DNA of 64,000 nt from Oricola indica (GTDB lineage: Bacteria > Pseudomonadota > Alphaproteobacteria > Rhizobiales > Rhizobiaceae): positions 806,001-870,000 of the forward strand of contig NZ_JAINFJ010000001.1 in assembly GCF_019966595.1 (NCBI RefSeq), in the 5' to 3' direction. Every line of letters starts with the position of its first letter. Positions within the stretch are counted from its first letter, which is position 1. Below are positions 9,216 to 16,297 of this stretch, piece after piece. The translations under genes and the position numbers were made by a program. The notes under the pieces are model-generated. The model was not told the DNA's origin, ran no database searches, and worked only from the letters and a program-made list of their open reading frames with translations.

Positions 9216-9470
9216 ATGAAGAAAATCGTCACAGCCATTCTCGCCGGCGTCGCCATGACGGCGACAGCATTCGCGTCGTTCGCCGGCGAAGGCGAGGGCG
9301 TCATTGCCAGCGTCGACGCCGAGACCCGCACCATTGTGCTTCAGGACGGCTCCACTTGGACCGCCGCCGATGATGTCGATCTCGCCGCGCTGGCGCCCGG
9401 CGATGCGATCAAGGTCGTTTACGAAGACGGCACCACGGTGCTGACGTCGGTCGAAAAGACCGCGATGTAG
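9216..9470 (+). CDS. DUF1344 family small secreted protein
   Basis: An 84-residue protein with a signal peptide (cleavage probably after FASFA near residue 23). The short beta-rich DUF1344 body has EGVIASVDAETRTIVLQDGS and GDAIKVVYEDG. The biochemical role of the family is unknown. AAAGGAT precedes the ATG. A paralogue follows at 9732; the two share the order signal peptide, GVI/AVV-x-SVD/AVD, DG, and a GD-x-(I/V) segment. Confidence 0.75.
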   Translation: MKKIVTAILAGVAMTATAFASFAGEGEGVIASVDAETRTIVLQDGSTWTAADDVDLAALAPGDAIKVVYEDGTTVLTSVEKTAM

Positions 9471-9507
9471 GCGCCCGGCCGGCCGGTCCCTCTCCGGTCC
9501 GCCAGCA

Positions 9508-9542
9508 GGGATGGCGCGCCTCCTGCCGGGCGTCGCCATCCC
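9508..9542 (+). terminator. 9-bp stem hairpin downstream of first DUF1344 gene
   Basis: GGGATGGCG (9508-9516) pairs perfectly with CGCCATCCC (9534-9542) around a 17-base loop. It lies 37 bases after the first DUF1344 stop. There is no clear T-run, so it may be a transcript-stabilising hairpin rather than a terminator. Confidence 0.35.
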
Positions 9543-9731
9543 GTCTTCGGCCGGACCGCGATATCGATCGCGGCGTTTTCGCGGCGAATTCGAGACTTTT
9601 TCAAGCCACTGTTTTCAAACGTAAATTCAATTGCAAAGCGCTCCGAACAGCGCTAGTGACTTTTTGGCCCGGCAGCGCCGTCCACATCGACGTGCCTCCT
9701 GAGACCGGGTTTGTTTTCACGGAAAACCGAA

Positions 9732-9974
9732 ATGAGAAAAGCTCTCATCGCCATGGTCGCGACGCTTGCCGCGACCGTCTCCCTTCATGCCGCCGAAATG
9801 CAGGCCGTCGTCGAAGCCGTCGATTATGATGCCAACGCAGTAACCCTCGATGACGGCGAGACCCTGATCGTCGCCGAAGGCGTCGACTATTCCTCGATCA
9901 CCGAAGGCGATCTCGTCAACATCGTCGTCGACGACAATTCGGGCGAAATCACCGAGATCGTGTTCGCGGACTGA
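9732..9974 (+). CDS. DUF1344 family small secreted protein, acidic paralogue
   Basis: An 80-residue protein with a signal peptide ending HAAE near residue 20, then a very acidic DUF1344-type body (AVTLDDGETLIVAEGVDYSS, GDLVNIVVDDNSG). The ATG at 9732 has a weak GGAAAA ribosome site; an in-frame TTG lies at 9711. It is a tandem paralogue of the gene at 9216 with its own 260-base upstream region, so it may be separately transcribed. The function is unknown; the acidity could fit a metal- or cation-binding role, but that is only a guess. Confidence 0.7.
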   Translation: MRKALIAMVATLAATVSLHAAEMQAVVEAVDYDANAVTLDDGETLIVAEGVDYSSITEGDLVNIVVDDNSGEITEIVFAD

Positions 9975-9993
9975 CCCCGCGCTTCGCCACGAC

Positions 9994-10020
9994 CGGCCGG
10001 ACCCCGTGTCCGGCCGTTTC
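9994..10020. terminator. hairpin terminator between DUF1344 and cupin genes
   Basis: A perfect 9-base stem (9994-10002 with 10008-10016), a 5-base loop and then TTTCGTT. It lies 20 bases after the DUF1344 stop and faces the convergent cupin gene. Confidence 0.65.
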
Positions 10021-10022
10021 GT

Positions 10023-10376
10023 TCAGATCGACGTTTTCGTTACCGCTGTTTCGGGATCGCCCGTATTCGGCGTCCCCGCCGGTTCGATGATGAGGATTTC
10101 GGTCTCCTCCTCCGCCACCGGGCGGTGCTCCACCCCTTTCGGCACGACGAAAAGCTCCCCCGGGCCCAGCGTTACGCTACCGTCCCGCATCTCGATGCGA
10201 AGCCGCCCTTTCAGGACGAGGAAGAAATCGTCCGTGTCGGGATGCGAGTGCCAGACGAACTCGCCCTTCGCCTTCACCACCATCAGGTCATGGCCGTTGA
10301 ACCCGCCGACGATCTTCGGCGACCAGTGCTCGGTAAACTGCGACAGTTTGTCCACGAGATTGACCGGAGGAACCAT
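10023..10376 (-). CDS. cupin-domain protein
   Basis: A 117-residue single-domain cupin. Motif 1 is visible as WHSHPDTDDFFLVLKGRL (HxH...E-like pattern with an Asp in the third position), and motif 2 as PGELFVVPKGVEHRP. Such proteins bind a metal through the His residues and may be isomerases, dioxygenases or small-molecule sensors. Two ATGs lie back to back; the one at 10376 has GGGAGA at good spacing and overlaps the stop of the 45-residue gene before it, so translation is probably coupled. It is the last gene of the leftward cluster with the dehydratase-like and dehydrogenase genes. Confidence 0.75.
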   Translation of the reverse strand: MVPPVNLVDKLSQFTEHWSPKIVGGFNGHDLMVVKAKGEFVWHSHPDTDDFFLVLKGRLRIEMRDGSVTLGPGELFVVPKGVEHRPVAEEETEILIIEPAGTPNTGDPETAVTKTSI

Positions 10377-10513
10377 CATTCGTCTCCCTGAACCAGCGGC
10401 CAGACTTCGACAACCCCATGCGCCACCGCACATGGCACGCCCGGGATCTTCTCGGCCTCGATCACCGCGAATCCGGCATCGTCGCCGTATCCGATCGTAA
10501 TGAGTTCGGACAT
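10376..10513 (-). CDS. 45-residue hypothetical protein coupled to the cupin gene
   Basis: A tiny protein beginning MSELITIGYGDDAGFAVIEA. It is preceded by a strong AAAGGAG ribosome site, and its TGA overlaps the cupin start codon. Those two features are why I call it a gene. No family is recognised. It has no signal or membrane segment and could be a partner or leader for the cupin. Confidence 0.5.
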   Translation of the reverse strand: MSELITIGYGDDAGFAVIEAEKIPGVPCAVAHGVVEVWPLVQGDE

Positions 10514-10569
10514 GGTCCGCTCCTTTGCGTTTACGTCAATATCGCCCGGGGACGACCGCCCTGTCACGC

Positions 10570-11781
10570 TCAGGGCTGAACCGGCGTCTCCGCCATGCCC
10601 AGATGCAGATGCGTTCCCTCATACGGATTGGCGCGCGCGACCGCCTCGTCGATCTCGACGCCGAGACCCGGCGTGTCCGGGATCACCGTGTAGCCGTTCT
10701 CGACCTTCAGCGGGACTTTCAGCAACTCGGCGTGAAACCCGCCCCAGTCCTTGATCGCTTCCAGGATCAGGAAATTCGGAGTCGAGGCGGCAAGCTGGAT
10801 ATTCGCGGCGGCGACCACCGGCCCGCAATAACAATGCGGCGCGACAAGAGCGTGATGCACCTCCGCGATGGCCGCGATCTTTTTCGTTTCCCAGATACCG
10901 CCGGACCGGCCGCAATTGGGCTGGACGATCTGCGCCGCCCCAAGCGCCAGCAGCCGCTGGAATTCGTATTTCGTCGTCAGCCGTTCGCCGGTCGCCACCG
11001 GGATCGAGGTCTTCGCCGCGAATTCCGCCATCGCCTCCGGCATGTCCGGGGGCACCGGCTCCTCGAACCACAGCGGATCGCAGGCCTCGATCGCCCTCGC
11101 CATCCGCGCCGCGCCCGACGGAGTGAACTGGCCATGCGTGCCGAACAATATGTCGGCCCGCGTGCCGACAGCCTCGCGCACCGCTTTCATCATCGCGGCG
11201 GAGCGCTCGATATCGGTCAGCAGCGGCTGGTGCGGATCATGGATCGTATACGGCCCGGCCGGATCGAATTTCACCGCCGTGAAGCCCTGCTCCACCCAAT
11301 GGACCGCGTTCTCCGCCGCGAGGTCCGGATCGTTGTAGACAGTCTTCCCGCTCGCCTCGTCAGGATAGATCGGCCCGTCGGCAGGGTAGAGATAGGTGTA
11401 GGAGCGCAACGCCTCGTGCACACGCCCGCCGATCAGCGCATGGACCGGCTTGCCCGCCTCCTTGCCGACGATGTCCCAGCAGGCCATCTCCAGCGCCGAA
11501 TAGCACGCCATCATCGAAAGGTCCGGCCGCTGCGTGAAACCGGACGAATAGCAGCGCCGGAAGAACGCTTCGATGTCGTGCGGATCGTGGCCGGCGAGAT
11601 GCCGCGCGGCGACATCCTCGATCGCCGCCGCCATCACCTTCGGCCCGAAGGTCGCCCCATAGGCCTCGCCCCAGCCGGTCACGCCACCGTCGCTCGTCAG
11701 CTTGACGAACAGAAAATACCGCCCGCCCGCCGCGCCCTCCGGCGTCCCGACGATGAAGGTCTCGACGTCCTTGATCTGCAT
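10570..11781 (-). CDS. enolase-superfamily (mandelate racemase/muconate lactonizing type) enzyme
   Basis: A 403-residue protein of normal length for acid-sugar dehydratases of the MR/MLE group. An N-terminal capping domain precedes a barrel with AVKFDPAGP (catalytic Lys strand), a metal-binding series including LWFEEPVPPDM and ATGERLTT, QPNCGRSGGI, and a His in APHCYCGP. By family it would abstract the alpha-proton of a sugar acid and dehydrate, cycloisomerise or epimerise it. The exact substrate is not clear. GGAGGA lies 5 bases before the ATG. The alcohol dehydrogenase gene lies 41 bases upstream on the same strand, which suggests a sugar-acid or polyol breakdown operon. Confidence 0.8.
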   Translation of the reverse strand: MQIKDVETFIVGTPEGAAGGRYFLFVKLTSDGGVTGWGEAYGATFGPKVMAAAIEDVAARHLAGHDPHDIEAFFRRCYSSGFTQRPDLSMMACYSALEMACWDIVGKEAGKPVHALIGGRVHEALRSYTYLYPADGPIYPDEASGKTVYNDPDLAAENAVHWVEQGFTAVKFDPAGPYTIHDPHQPLLTDIERSAAMMKAVREAVGTRADILFGTHGQFTPSGAARMARAIEACDPLWFEEPVPPDMPEAMAEFAAKTSIPVATGERLTTKYEFQRLLALGAAQIVQPNCGRSGGIWETKKIAAIAEVHHALVAPHCYCGPVVAAANIQLAASTPNFLILEAIKDWGGFHAELLKVPLKVENGYTVIPDTPGLGVEIDEAVARANPYEGTHLHLGMAETPVQP

Positions 11782-11822
11782 GAAATCCTCCGCTGCGCGA
11801 ATGCGCCGGTAATGACGACCGA

Positions 11823-12914
11823 CTAGAACACCACCACATTGCGCAGCGCTTCGCCACGCTTCGTGCTGTCGATCGCCGCGTTGATGTCGTCGAGCGCGAA
11901 CCGACCGGTCACCAGCTCGTCCAGCTTCAGGCGTCCCGCCTTGTAGAGCGAGACCAGATAGGGGATATCGCGCGATACCCGCGCAGAGCCCATCTTGGAG
12001 CCGATGATGCGCTGGTTCCAGGCGGCCAGCAGCCCCGGATCGAATTCGCCCATCACGCCCGACGGCGGCATGCCGACGATGACGATCGAGCCGTTCTTGG
12101 TGATGTATTGCGACGCGCCGTCGATCGCGGATTTCGCGCCGACCGTAACGAAGACATAATCGACGCCGCGCCCGCCCGTCGCCGTCATCAGGATGTCGCG
12201 GACATCGCCATGCGCCGGGTTGAGCGCCAGCGTCGCGCCGAAGCGCTTCGCGGCGTCGAGCTTGTCGTCGGCAAGATCGATCGCCGCGATGATCCGCGCA
12301 CCGGCGGCCAGCGCGCCCTGCACCGCGTTCAGCCCGACCCCACCGCAGCCGATCACCGCGACATTGGCCCCGGCCGGAATCCGCGCCGTGTTGGTGACCG
12401 CCCCGAAACCGGTGATCACGCCGCAGGCGAGCAGCGAGGCGGCATCGAAGGCGATATCCTTCGGGATCACCGCGATCTGGCTTTTTTCCACCACCACCTT
12501 TTCGGCGAACGCGCCGGTGCGCAGCCCGTGCACGAGCGGCGCGCCGCCCTGCGTCGCAATCGGGGAGCGCCGGTCGAGCGGAAACACCTCCTCGCACAAC
12601 ACCTGGTCGCCGCCCGCGCAATAGGGGCACTGGCCGCAGGAGCGGATCAGCGTCACCACGGCGTGGTCGCCGGGCTGCACGCCCTTCACGCCCGCGCCCA
12701 CCGTTTCCACGACACCGGCCGCCTCGTGACCGAGGACCATCGGCAATTCGCCGCCCCAGCCGCCCTCGGCGAAGATGATGTCGGAATGACAGATGGCGCA
12801 GGCTTTCACCGCCACCTTCACCTCGCCCGGCCCGGGATCGGCGAGCGTCACGCTCTCGATCGACAGCGGCGCATTGAAGTCGCGGCAAACCGCCGCTCGA
12901 ATGGTCTCTGGCAT
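11823..12914 (-). CDS. zinc-dependent alcohol dehydrogenase (class III-like MDR)
   Basis: A 363-residue medium-chain dehydrogenase. Catalytic zinc ligands are Cys42, His63/Glu64 and Cys164. The structural zinc site is Cys93, Cys96, Cys99 and Cys107. The nucleotide-binding GCGGVG lies at 189-194, followed by an acidic AIDLADDK strand end that favours NAD over NADP. It resembles the S-hydroxymethyl-glutathione/aryl-alcohol dehydrogenase branch. The substrate is not assigned; the neighbouring enolase-superfamily and cupin genes suggest oxidation of a polyol or sugar derivative. The ribosome site before the ATG is weak. Confidence 0.85.
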   Translation of the reverse strand: MPETIRAAVCRDFNAPLSIESVTLADPGPGEVKVAVKACAICHSDIIFAEGGWGGELPMVLGHEAAGVVETVGAGVKGVQPGDHAVVTLIRSCGQCPYCAGGDQVLCEEVFPLDRRSPIATQGGAPLVHGLRTGAFAEKVVVEKSQIAVIPKDIAFDAASLLACGVITGFGAVTNTARIPAGANVAVIGCGGVGLNAVQGALAAGARIIAAIDLADDKLDAAKRFGATLALNPAHGDVRDILMTATGGRGVDYVFVTVGAKSAIDGASQYITKNGSIVIVGMPPSGVMGEFDPGLLAAWNQRIIGSKMGSARVSRDIPYLVSLYKAGRLKLDELVTGRFALDDINAAIDSTKRGEALRNVVVF

Positions 12915-13018
12915 GGAGGCAAATCCGGTTGAACGTCCGGAAACGCTAGTGCCCGCCCGGTCCCGCCGTCCTTATTTGCGGCGACATCGTCTGTCGGCTT
13001 TGTGATGCTGACGGAAAA

Positions 13019-13813
13019 TCATGCCATCGATCGGGTCTTGCGCACAGCCATATCGAGACCGTCATGCACGAGGTCCACCAGGCCGGCGTCGCGCATCGCG
13101 ACAAGCCCCGCCGCGGTCGTCCCGGCATAATCGATCATCTCCTGAACATGATCGTGCGGCGTCTTTCCGCCATCGTGCAGCATCGTGCCGCCCGACAGGA
13201 AAAGCTGCCGGATCGCCTTCAGCGCGATGTCGGGCTCGATCCCGGACCGGACCGCATAGGAGACCATGGCGTCCGCGAACAGCGCCACGAATCCCGGCAC
13301 CGGTCCGGTCAACGCCGTGAAGCACTCGATCTGGCCTTCGTCGGCGACCGCATCGCTGGCGCCGCAAGCGGACAGCAATCCGCCGACCGTCGCGCGATCC
13401 GCTTCCGTGACGGCGTCAGAACCGATCCAGGGCGAATAGGCCAGACCATGTTCCGCCGCGGGGCTGCTCATCGCCCTCACGACACGCGACGAACCGGTGA
13501 AATCGGACAATTGCGCCCGGCTGACGCCGGCCATCACCGATATCACCAGCGTGTCGGCGGCATTCATCCCGAGCGACCCGGCTTGCGCGGGCGGCACCGC
13601 CAGCAGGATCGTGTCGCAGGCATCGGCCAGAACCTGATTGCTCGCGACCGCGCCGACGCCGGGCCAGGTTTCGAGCCCCGCAGGCAGGCCGGACCGGTTG
13701 GACACCACGAGCGAATCGGGAGCGACATACCCGCTCGAAAGCAGCCGCCGCGCGATCGCGCCTCCGAGCATTCCCGTTCCGCCGACGATGCCGAGCGCTT
13801 TCCGATCTGCCAT
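13019..13813 (-). CDS. ProC-like NAD(P)-dependent reductase
   Basis: A 264-residue protein resembling pyrroline-5-carboxylate reductase. It has an N-terminal Rossmann motif GIVGGTGMLGGAIARRL, AVPPAQ, SVMAGVS, and a C-terminal dimerisation domain with ALTGPVPGFVALFADAM. The family reduces a cyclic imine, but several members act on other imines, and the housekeeping ProC is normally about 270 residues with GSGPAY where this one has LTGPVPG. I therefore do not name it proC. GGAGG precedes the ATG at 13813. It is the first gene of the leftward cluster, and a perfect inverted repeat lies just upstream. Confidence 0.7.
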   Translation of the reverse strand: MADRKALGIVGGTGMLGGAIARRLLSSGYVAPDSLVVSNRSGLPAGLETWPGVGAVASNQVLADACDTILLAVPPAQAGSLGMNAADTLVISVMAGVSRAQLSDFTGSSRVVRAMSSPAAEHGLAYSPWIGSDAVTEADRATVGGLLSACGASDAVADEGQIECFTALTGPVPGFVALFADAMVSYAVRSGIEPDIALKAIRQLFLSGGTMLHDGGKTPHDHVQEMIDYAGTTAAGLVAMRDAGLVDLVHDGLDMAVRKTRSMA

Positions 13814-13825
13814 GCACGCCTCCAA

Positions 13826-13840
13826 ATTACGTAACGTAAT
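13826..13840. promoter_or_regulatory. candidate operator of the ProC-like gene cluster
   Basis: ATTACGT-A-ACGTAAT is a perfect inverted repeat with 7-base arms. It lies 13 bases before the ProC-like start codon and is strikingly AT-rich for this genome. It has the size and symmetry of a dimeric repressor site (GntR/TetR style). No regulator gene adjoins the cluster. Confidence 0.5.
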
Positions 13841-13953
13841 AAGCTAATCACATCGCGCGCGGGGTGAAAACCGCGTGTGGCCCGGCTGTTGCGTCCGGGC
13901 GGCTTTTGGCCTTCAAGTGGCCCTCGGGATTTGCTGAAAGGAATTGCGCCGCC

Positions 13954-14340
13954 ATGGTCGACGAGACTGCCGCCCCGCGCGGGGAACTGACACTCAGAAC
14001 GCTTGCCATGCCGGGCGACACCAACGCCGCCGGCGACATTTTCGGCGGCTGGGTGATGGCGCAGATGGATTTGGCCTCCGGCATTCGCGGTGCCGAGGTG
14101 GCAGGCGGGCGTATCGTGACCGCCGCGGTCAACGAGATGTCCTTCGCCATGCCGGTGAAGGTCGGCGACACGCTGTGCGTCTACACCGAGGTCGAGAAGA
14201 TCGGCCGCACCTCGATGATCCTGCTGATCGAGGCCTGGGCGCAGCGCTACCTGTCGCATGTCATGGAAAAGGTCACCGACGCGCGCTTCGTCATGGTCGC
14301 GCTCGACGCCGAGGGCAAGCCGACCCCGATCCCACGCTAG
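13954..14340 (+). CDS. acyl-CoA thioesterase, YciA type
   Basis: A 128-residue hotdog-fold protein. The family signature GDTNAAGDIFGGWVMAQMD is present, with the catalytic Asp in it, followed by NEMSFAMPVKVGD. YciA-type enzymes hydrolyse a broad range of acyl-CoAs and form hexamers in the cytosol. AAAGGA lies 11 bases before the ATG. The hydrolase gene follows after 12 bases, so the two are likely co-transcribed. Confidence 0.85.
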   Translation: MVDETAAPRGELTLRTLAMPGDTNAAGDIFGGWVMAQMDLASGIRGAEVAGGRIVTAAVNEMSFAMPVKVGDTLCVYTEVEKIGRTSMILLIEAWAQRYLSHVMEKVTDARFVMVALDAEGKPTPIPR

Positions 14341-14352
14341 GCGAAGCCGGTC

Positions 14353-15120
14353 ATGAACCACACCGCCATCCTCCTGCCCGGCATAATCACGCCTGCCAAG
14401 ATCACCTACCGGTATCTGCTGCCGGCATTCGGCGGCGCGGCATCCGTGATCACGCGCGACCTCGCCATTTACGACAAGGGCGCACCGCCGCCCGATTACA
14501 GCTTCGACATGGAGATCGACGCCATTCTGCGAACGGCCGACGATGCCGGGCTGGACCGTTTCCATCTCGGCGGGTTTTCCGGCGGCGGCGCGATTTCCAC
14601 CGCCTTCGCGGCGCAGCATCCGGACCGCCTCGCAAGCCTCGTCCTGATGGAACCCGCCTGGCTCGGCAATGAGGGCCAGACGGACGACGAGATCGCCGTG
14701 CGCGACGCGATCCGCGCGACGGAAGACCTGCCCTACGCACAATCGCTTGCCGCATTTGCCCGGCTCAACGTCGCCGATGATGTCGAACTTCCTGCCCCGC
14801 CGCAGGGCGACCCGCCCGCGTGGATGGAGCACCGCCCGGCCGGCATTTTCGCGATCGGCCCGGCCTGCCGGAACCATAGCCTCGACCTCGACGCGCTGCG
14901 CAGCCTTGCCTGCCCCGTGCTCTACATGCGCGGCGCCCGTTCCAACCCGTCAATGTATCTGCGTATCCAGGAACGCGCCGCGAAGATCTTCCCCGATTTC
15001 ACCATCGAGATCTTCGAGGACCGCCACCATTTCGACCCGCCGCATCGCTCGGAACCGGAGCGCACGGCAGAACTGCTGCTGGAATTCTGGAAGAACGCCG
15101 AGGCCCGGCTTCCCGCCTGA
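14353..15120 (+). CDS. alpha/beta-fold hydrolase
   Basis: A 255-residue protein. The nucleophile elbow is GFSGGG (Ser in HLGGFSGGG, about residue 76). An Asp-bearing strand follows in CPVLYMRGARSNP, and the late His is in EDRHHFDPPHR. The fold fits an esterase or thioesterase. The substrate is unknown, but the neighbouring acyl-CoA thioesterase suggests acyl or ester metabolism. It converges on the small membrane protein gene. Confidence 0.75.
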   Translation: MNHTAILLPGIITPAKITYRYLLPAFGGAASVITRDLAIYDKGAPPPDYSFDMEIDAILRTADDAGLDRFHLGGFSGGGAISTAFAAQHPDRLASLVLMEPAWLGNEGQTDDEIAVRDAIRATEDLPYAQSLAAFARLNVADDVELPAPPQGDPPAWMEHRPAGIFAIGPACRNHSLDLDALRSLACPVLYMRGARSNPSMYLRIQERAAKIFPDFTIEIFEDRHHFDPPHRSEPERTAELLLEFWKNAEARLPA

Positions 15121-15126
15121 GCCGCT

Positions 15127-15549
15127 TCAGATGTCGCCGAGCGCGCGATGCGCCAGGACCATGACATAGCCGGCGAGGATCGCGTCGAGGATCTCGATAA
15201 GTCCGAGCAGCAGCGGTATCGGATCGGGCGACACCGGAAACACGTGCCCGAGATCGAGCAGCACCACGAAGATGTAGCCCCACGATACGGCGATCGCGAT
15301 CCGCGCCGCCAGCCGGGAGCCCCGGCGCAACACAATGCCCGCCCCGATCGCGGCGAGGCCGAGCGCGATCAGGAAGACGTTGAAACCCCAGAAGACGGCG
15401 CCGCCGAGATGGGAAAAGTCGCGGGTTTCGACCGGTCCGCCCGGCACCAGCGTAATAAAACTTGCGACAAGGATGAGAAGAAGCGTCGAGGCACGTTTGC
15501 CCGCGCCTTCGTCAAATGCGCGTCCCGCCATCGAATGAACTTGCGACAT
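15127..15549 (-). CDS. small four-helix membrane protein
   Basis: A 140-residue protein with four likely transmembrane helices (about residues 21-38, 49-68, 80-98 and 104-125). I do not recognise the family with certainty. A very strong AAAGGAGG ribosome site precedes the ATG. It is divergent from a TetR-family regulator, and a good operator-like inverted repeat lies between them, so it is very probably that regulator's target. It may be involved in envelope or exporter-like stress functions, but nothing in the sequence proves this. Confidence 0.65.
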   Translation of the reverse strand: MSQVHSMAGRAFDEGAGKRASTLLLILVASFITLVPGGPVETRDFSHLGGAVFWGFNVFLIALGLAAIGAGIVLRRGSRLAARIAIAVSWGYIFVVLLDLGHVFPVSPDPIPLLLGLIEILDAILAGYVMVLAHRALGDI

Positions 15550-15563
15550 GGCCGCCTCCTTTA

Positions 15564-15587
15564 TTATGACTGACCAGCCGGTCATAA
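15564..15587. promoter_or_regulatory. TetR operator candidate
   Basis: The outer arms TTATGAC and GTCATAA are perfectly complementary and enclose TGACC-AGCC-GGTCA (15571-15584), itself a perfect inverted repeat. This is the size and style of a TetR-family operator. It sits 15 bases before the membrane protein gene and 85 bases before the divergent tetR-type gene. Confidence 0.6.
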
Positions 15588-15671
15588 ACATATCCTTGCA
15601 TGACCCGCAAGTCAGAATTAAGCCTTTGTCGAAAGGCTCTTTGAGTGAGCCGAGAAAAAAGGTAAGCGCAG

Positions 15672-16274
15672 ATGCCCAAGATCGTCGACCGCCAGCTTAT
15701 GCAGGACACGATCCTCGATGCGGCGATGCGAACCTTCGCGCGCAAGGGATACCACGCCGCAACGATTGGCGACGTCGCGCTTGAAGCAGGGCTCGGCAAG
15801 GGCACGCTCTACCTCTATTTCAAAAGCAAGGAAGCAATGACCGAGGCGATGGCGGATCGCCATTTCACCGCCTTGTCGCAGCGTTGGATGGATGACGGCG
15901 AATGCGCCACGCTGGACGACTTCCTGGAATCGTTGCGAAGCCTCGCCGACATCCCCGCCGAACACGCGCAGTTCATACCGGTCTTCTTCGAGATTTTCGG
16001 CCCGAGCTTCGCTTCGCAGACCTTCGCCACCAGGGTCGAGAGCTTCTTCGACCGGCTGGGCCGTCATTTCGCGGCCCGGATCGCCGGACTGCAGGACAAG
16101 GGCGAGATCGCCCCGCATCATGATCCCGCCAGCCTCGGACGCGCGCTTGCCTCCATGCTCGACGGGTTGATCCTTCATCGCGGCCTGTTCGCGATTTCCG
16201 CGAAGCGGCAAAAAGCGATGATCAAGGAAGTCCTGCGCCTCTTCGACGATGGCCTTCGGGCGAACCGGCCCTGA
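15672..16274 (+). CDS. TetR/AcrR-family transcriptional regulator
   Basis: A 200-residue protein. The N-terminal TetR helix-turn-helix spans about residues 10-55 (AAMRTFARKGYHAATIGDVA and GLGKGTLYLYFKSKEAM). The helical ligand-binding domain after it is family-variable. It probably represses the divergent membrane protein gene and itself through the inverted repeat at 15564-15587. The inducer is unknown. It converges on the Hsp70-like gene. Confidence 0.85.
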   Translation: MPKIVDRQLMQDTILDAAMRTFARKGYHAATIGDVALEAGLGKGTLYLYFKSKEAMTEAMADRHFTALSQRWMDDGECATLDDFLESLRSLADIPAEHAQFIPVFFEIFGPSFASQTFATRVESFFDRLGRHFAARIAGLQDKGEIAPHHDPASLGRALASMLDGLILHRGLFAISAKRQKAMIKEVLRLFDDGLRANRP

Positions 16275-16297
16275 TCGAAACGCCTGGAAGAGACTTC

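Noticed and set aside
11782-12888. Open frame joining the enolase-superfamily gene with an upstream extension
   Set aside because: The upstream part is the alcohol dehydrogenase gene read out of frame. The good ribosome site and family start fix the gene start at 11781.
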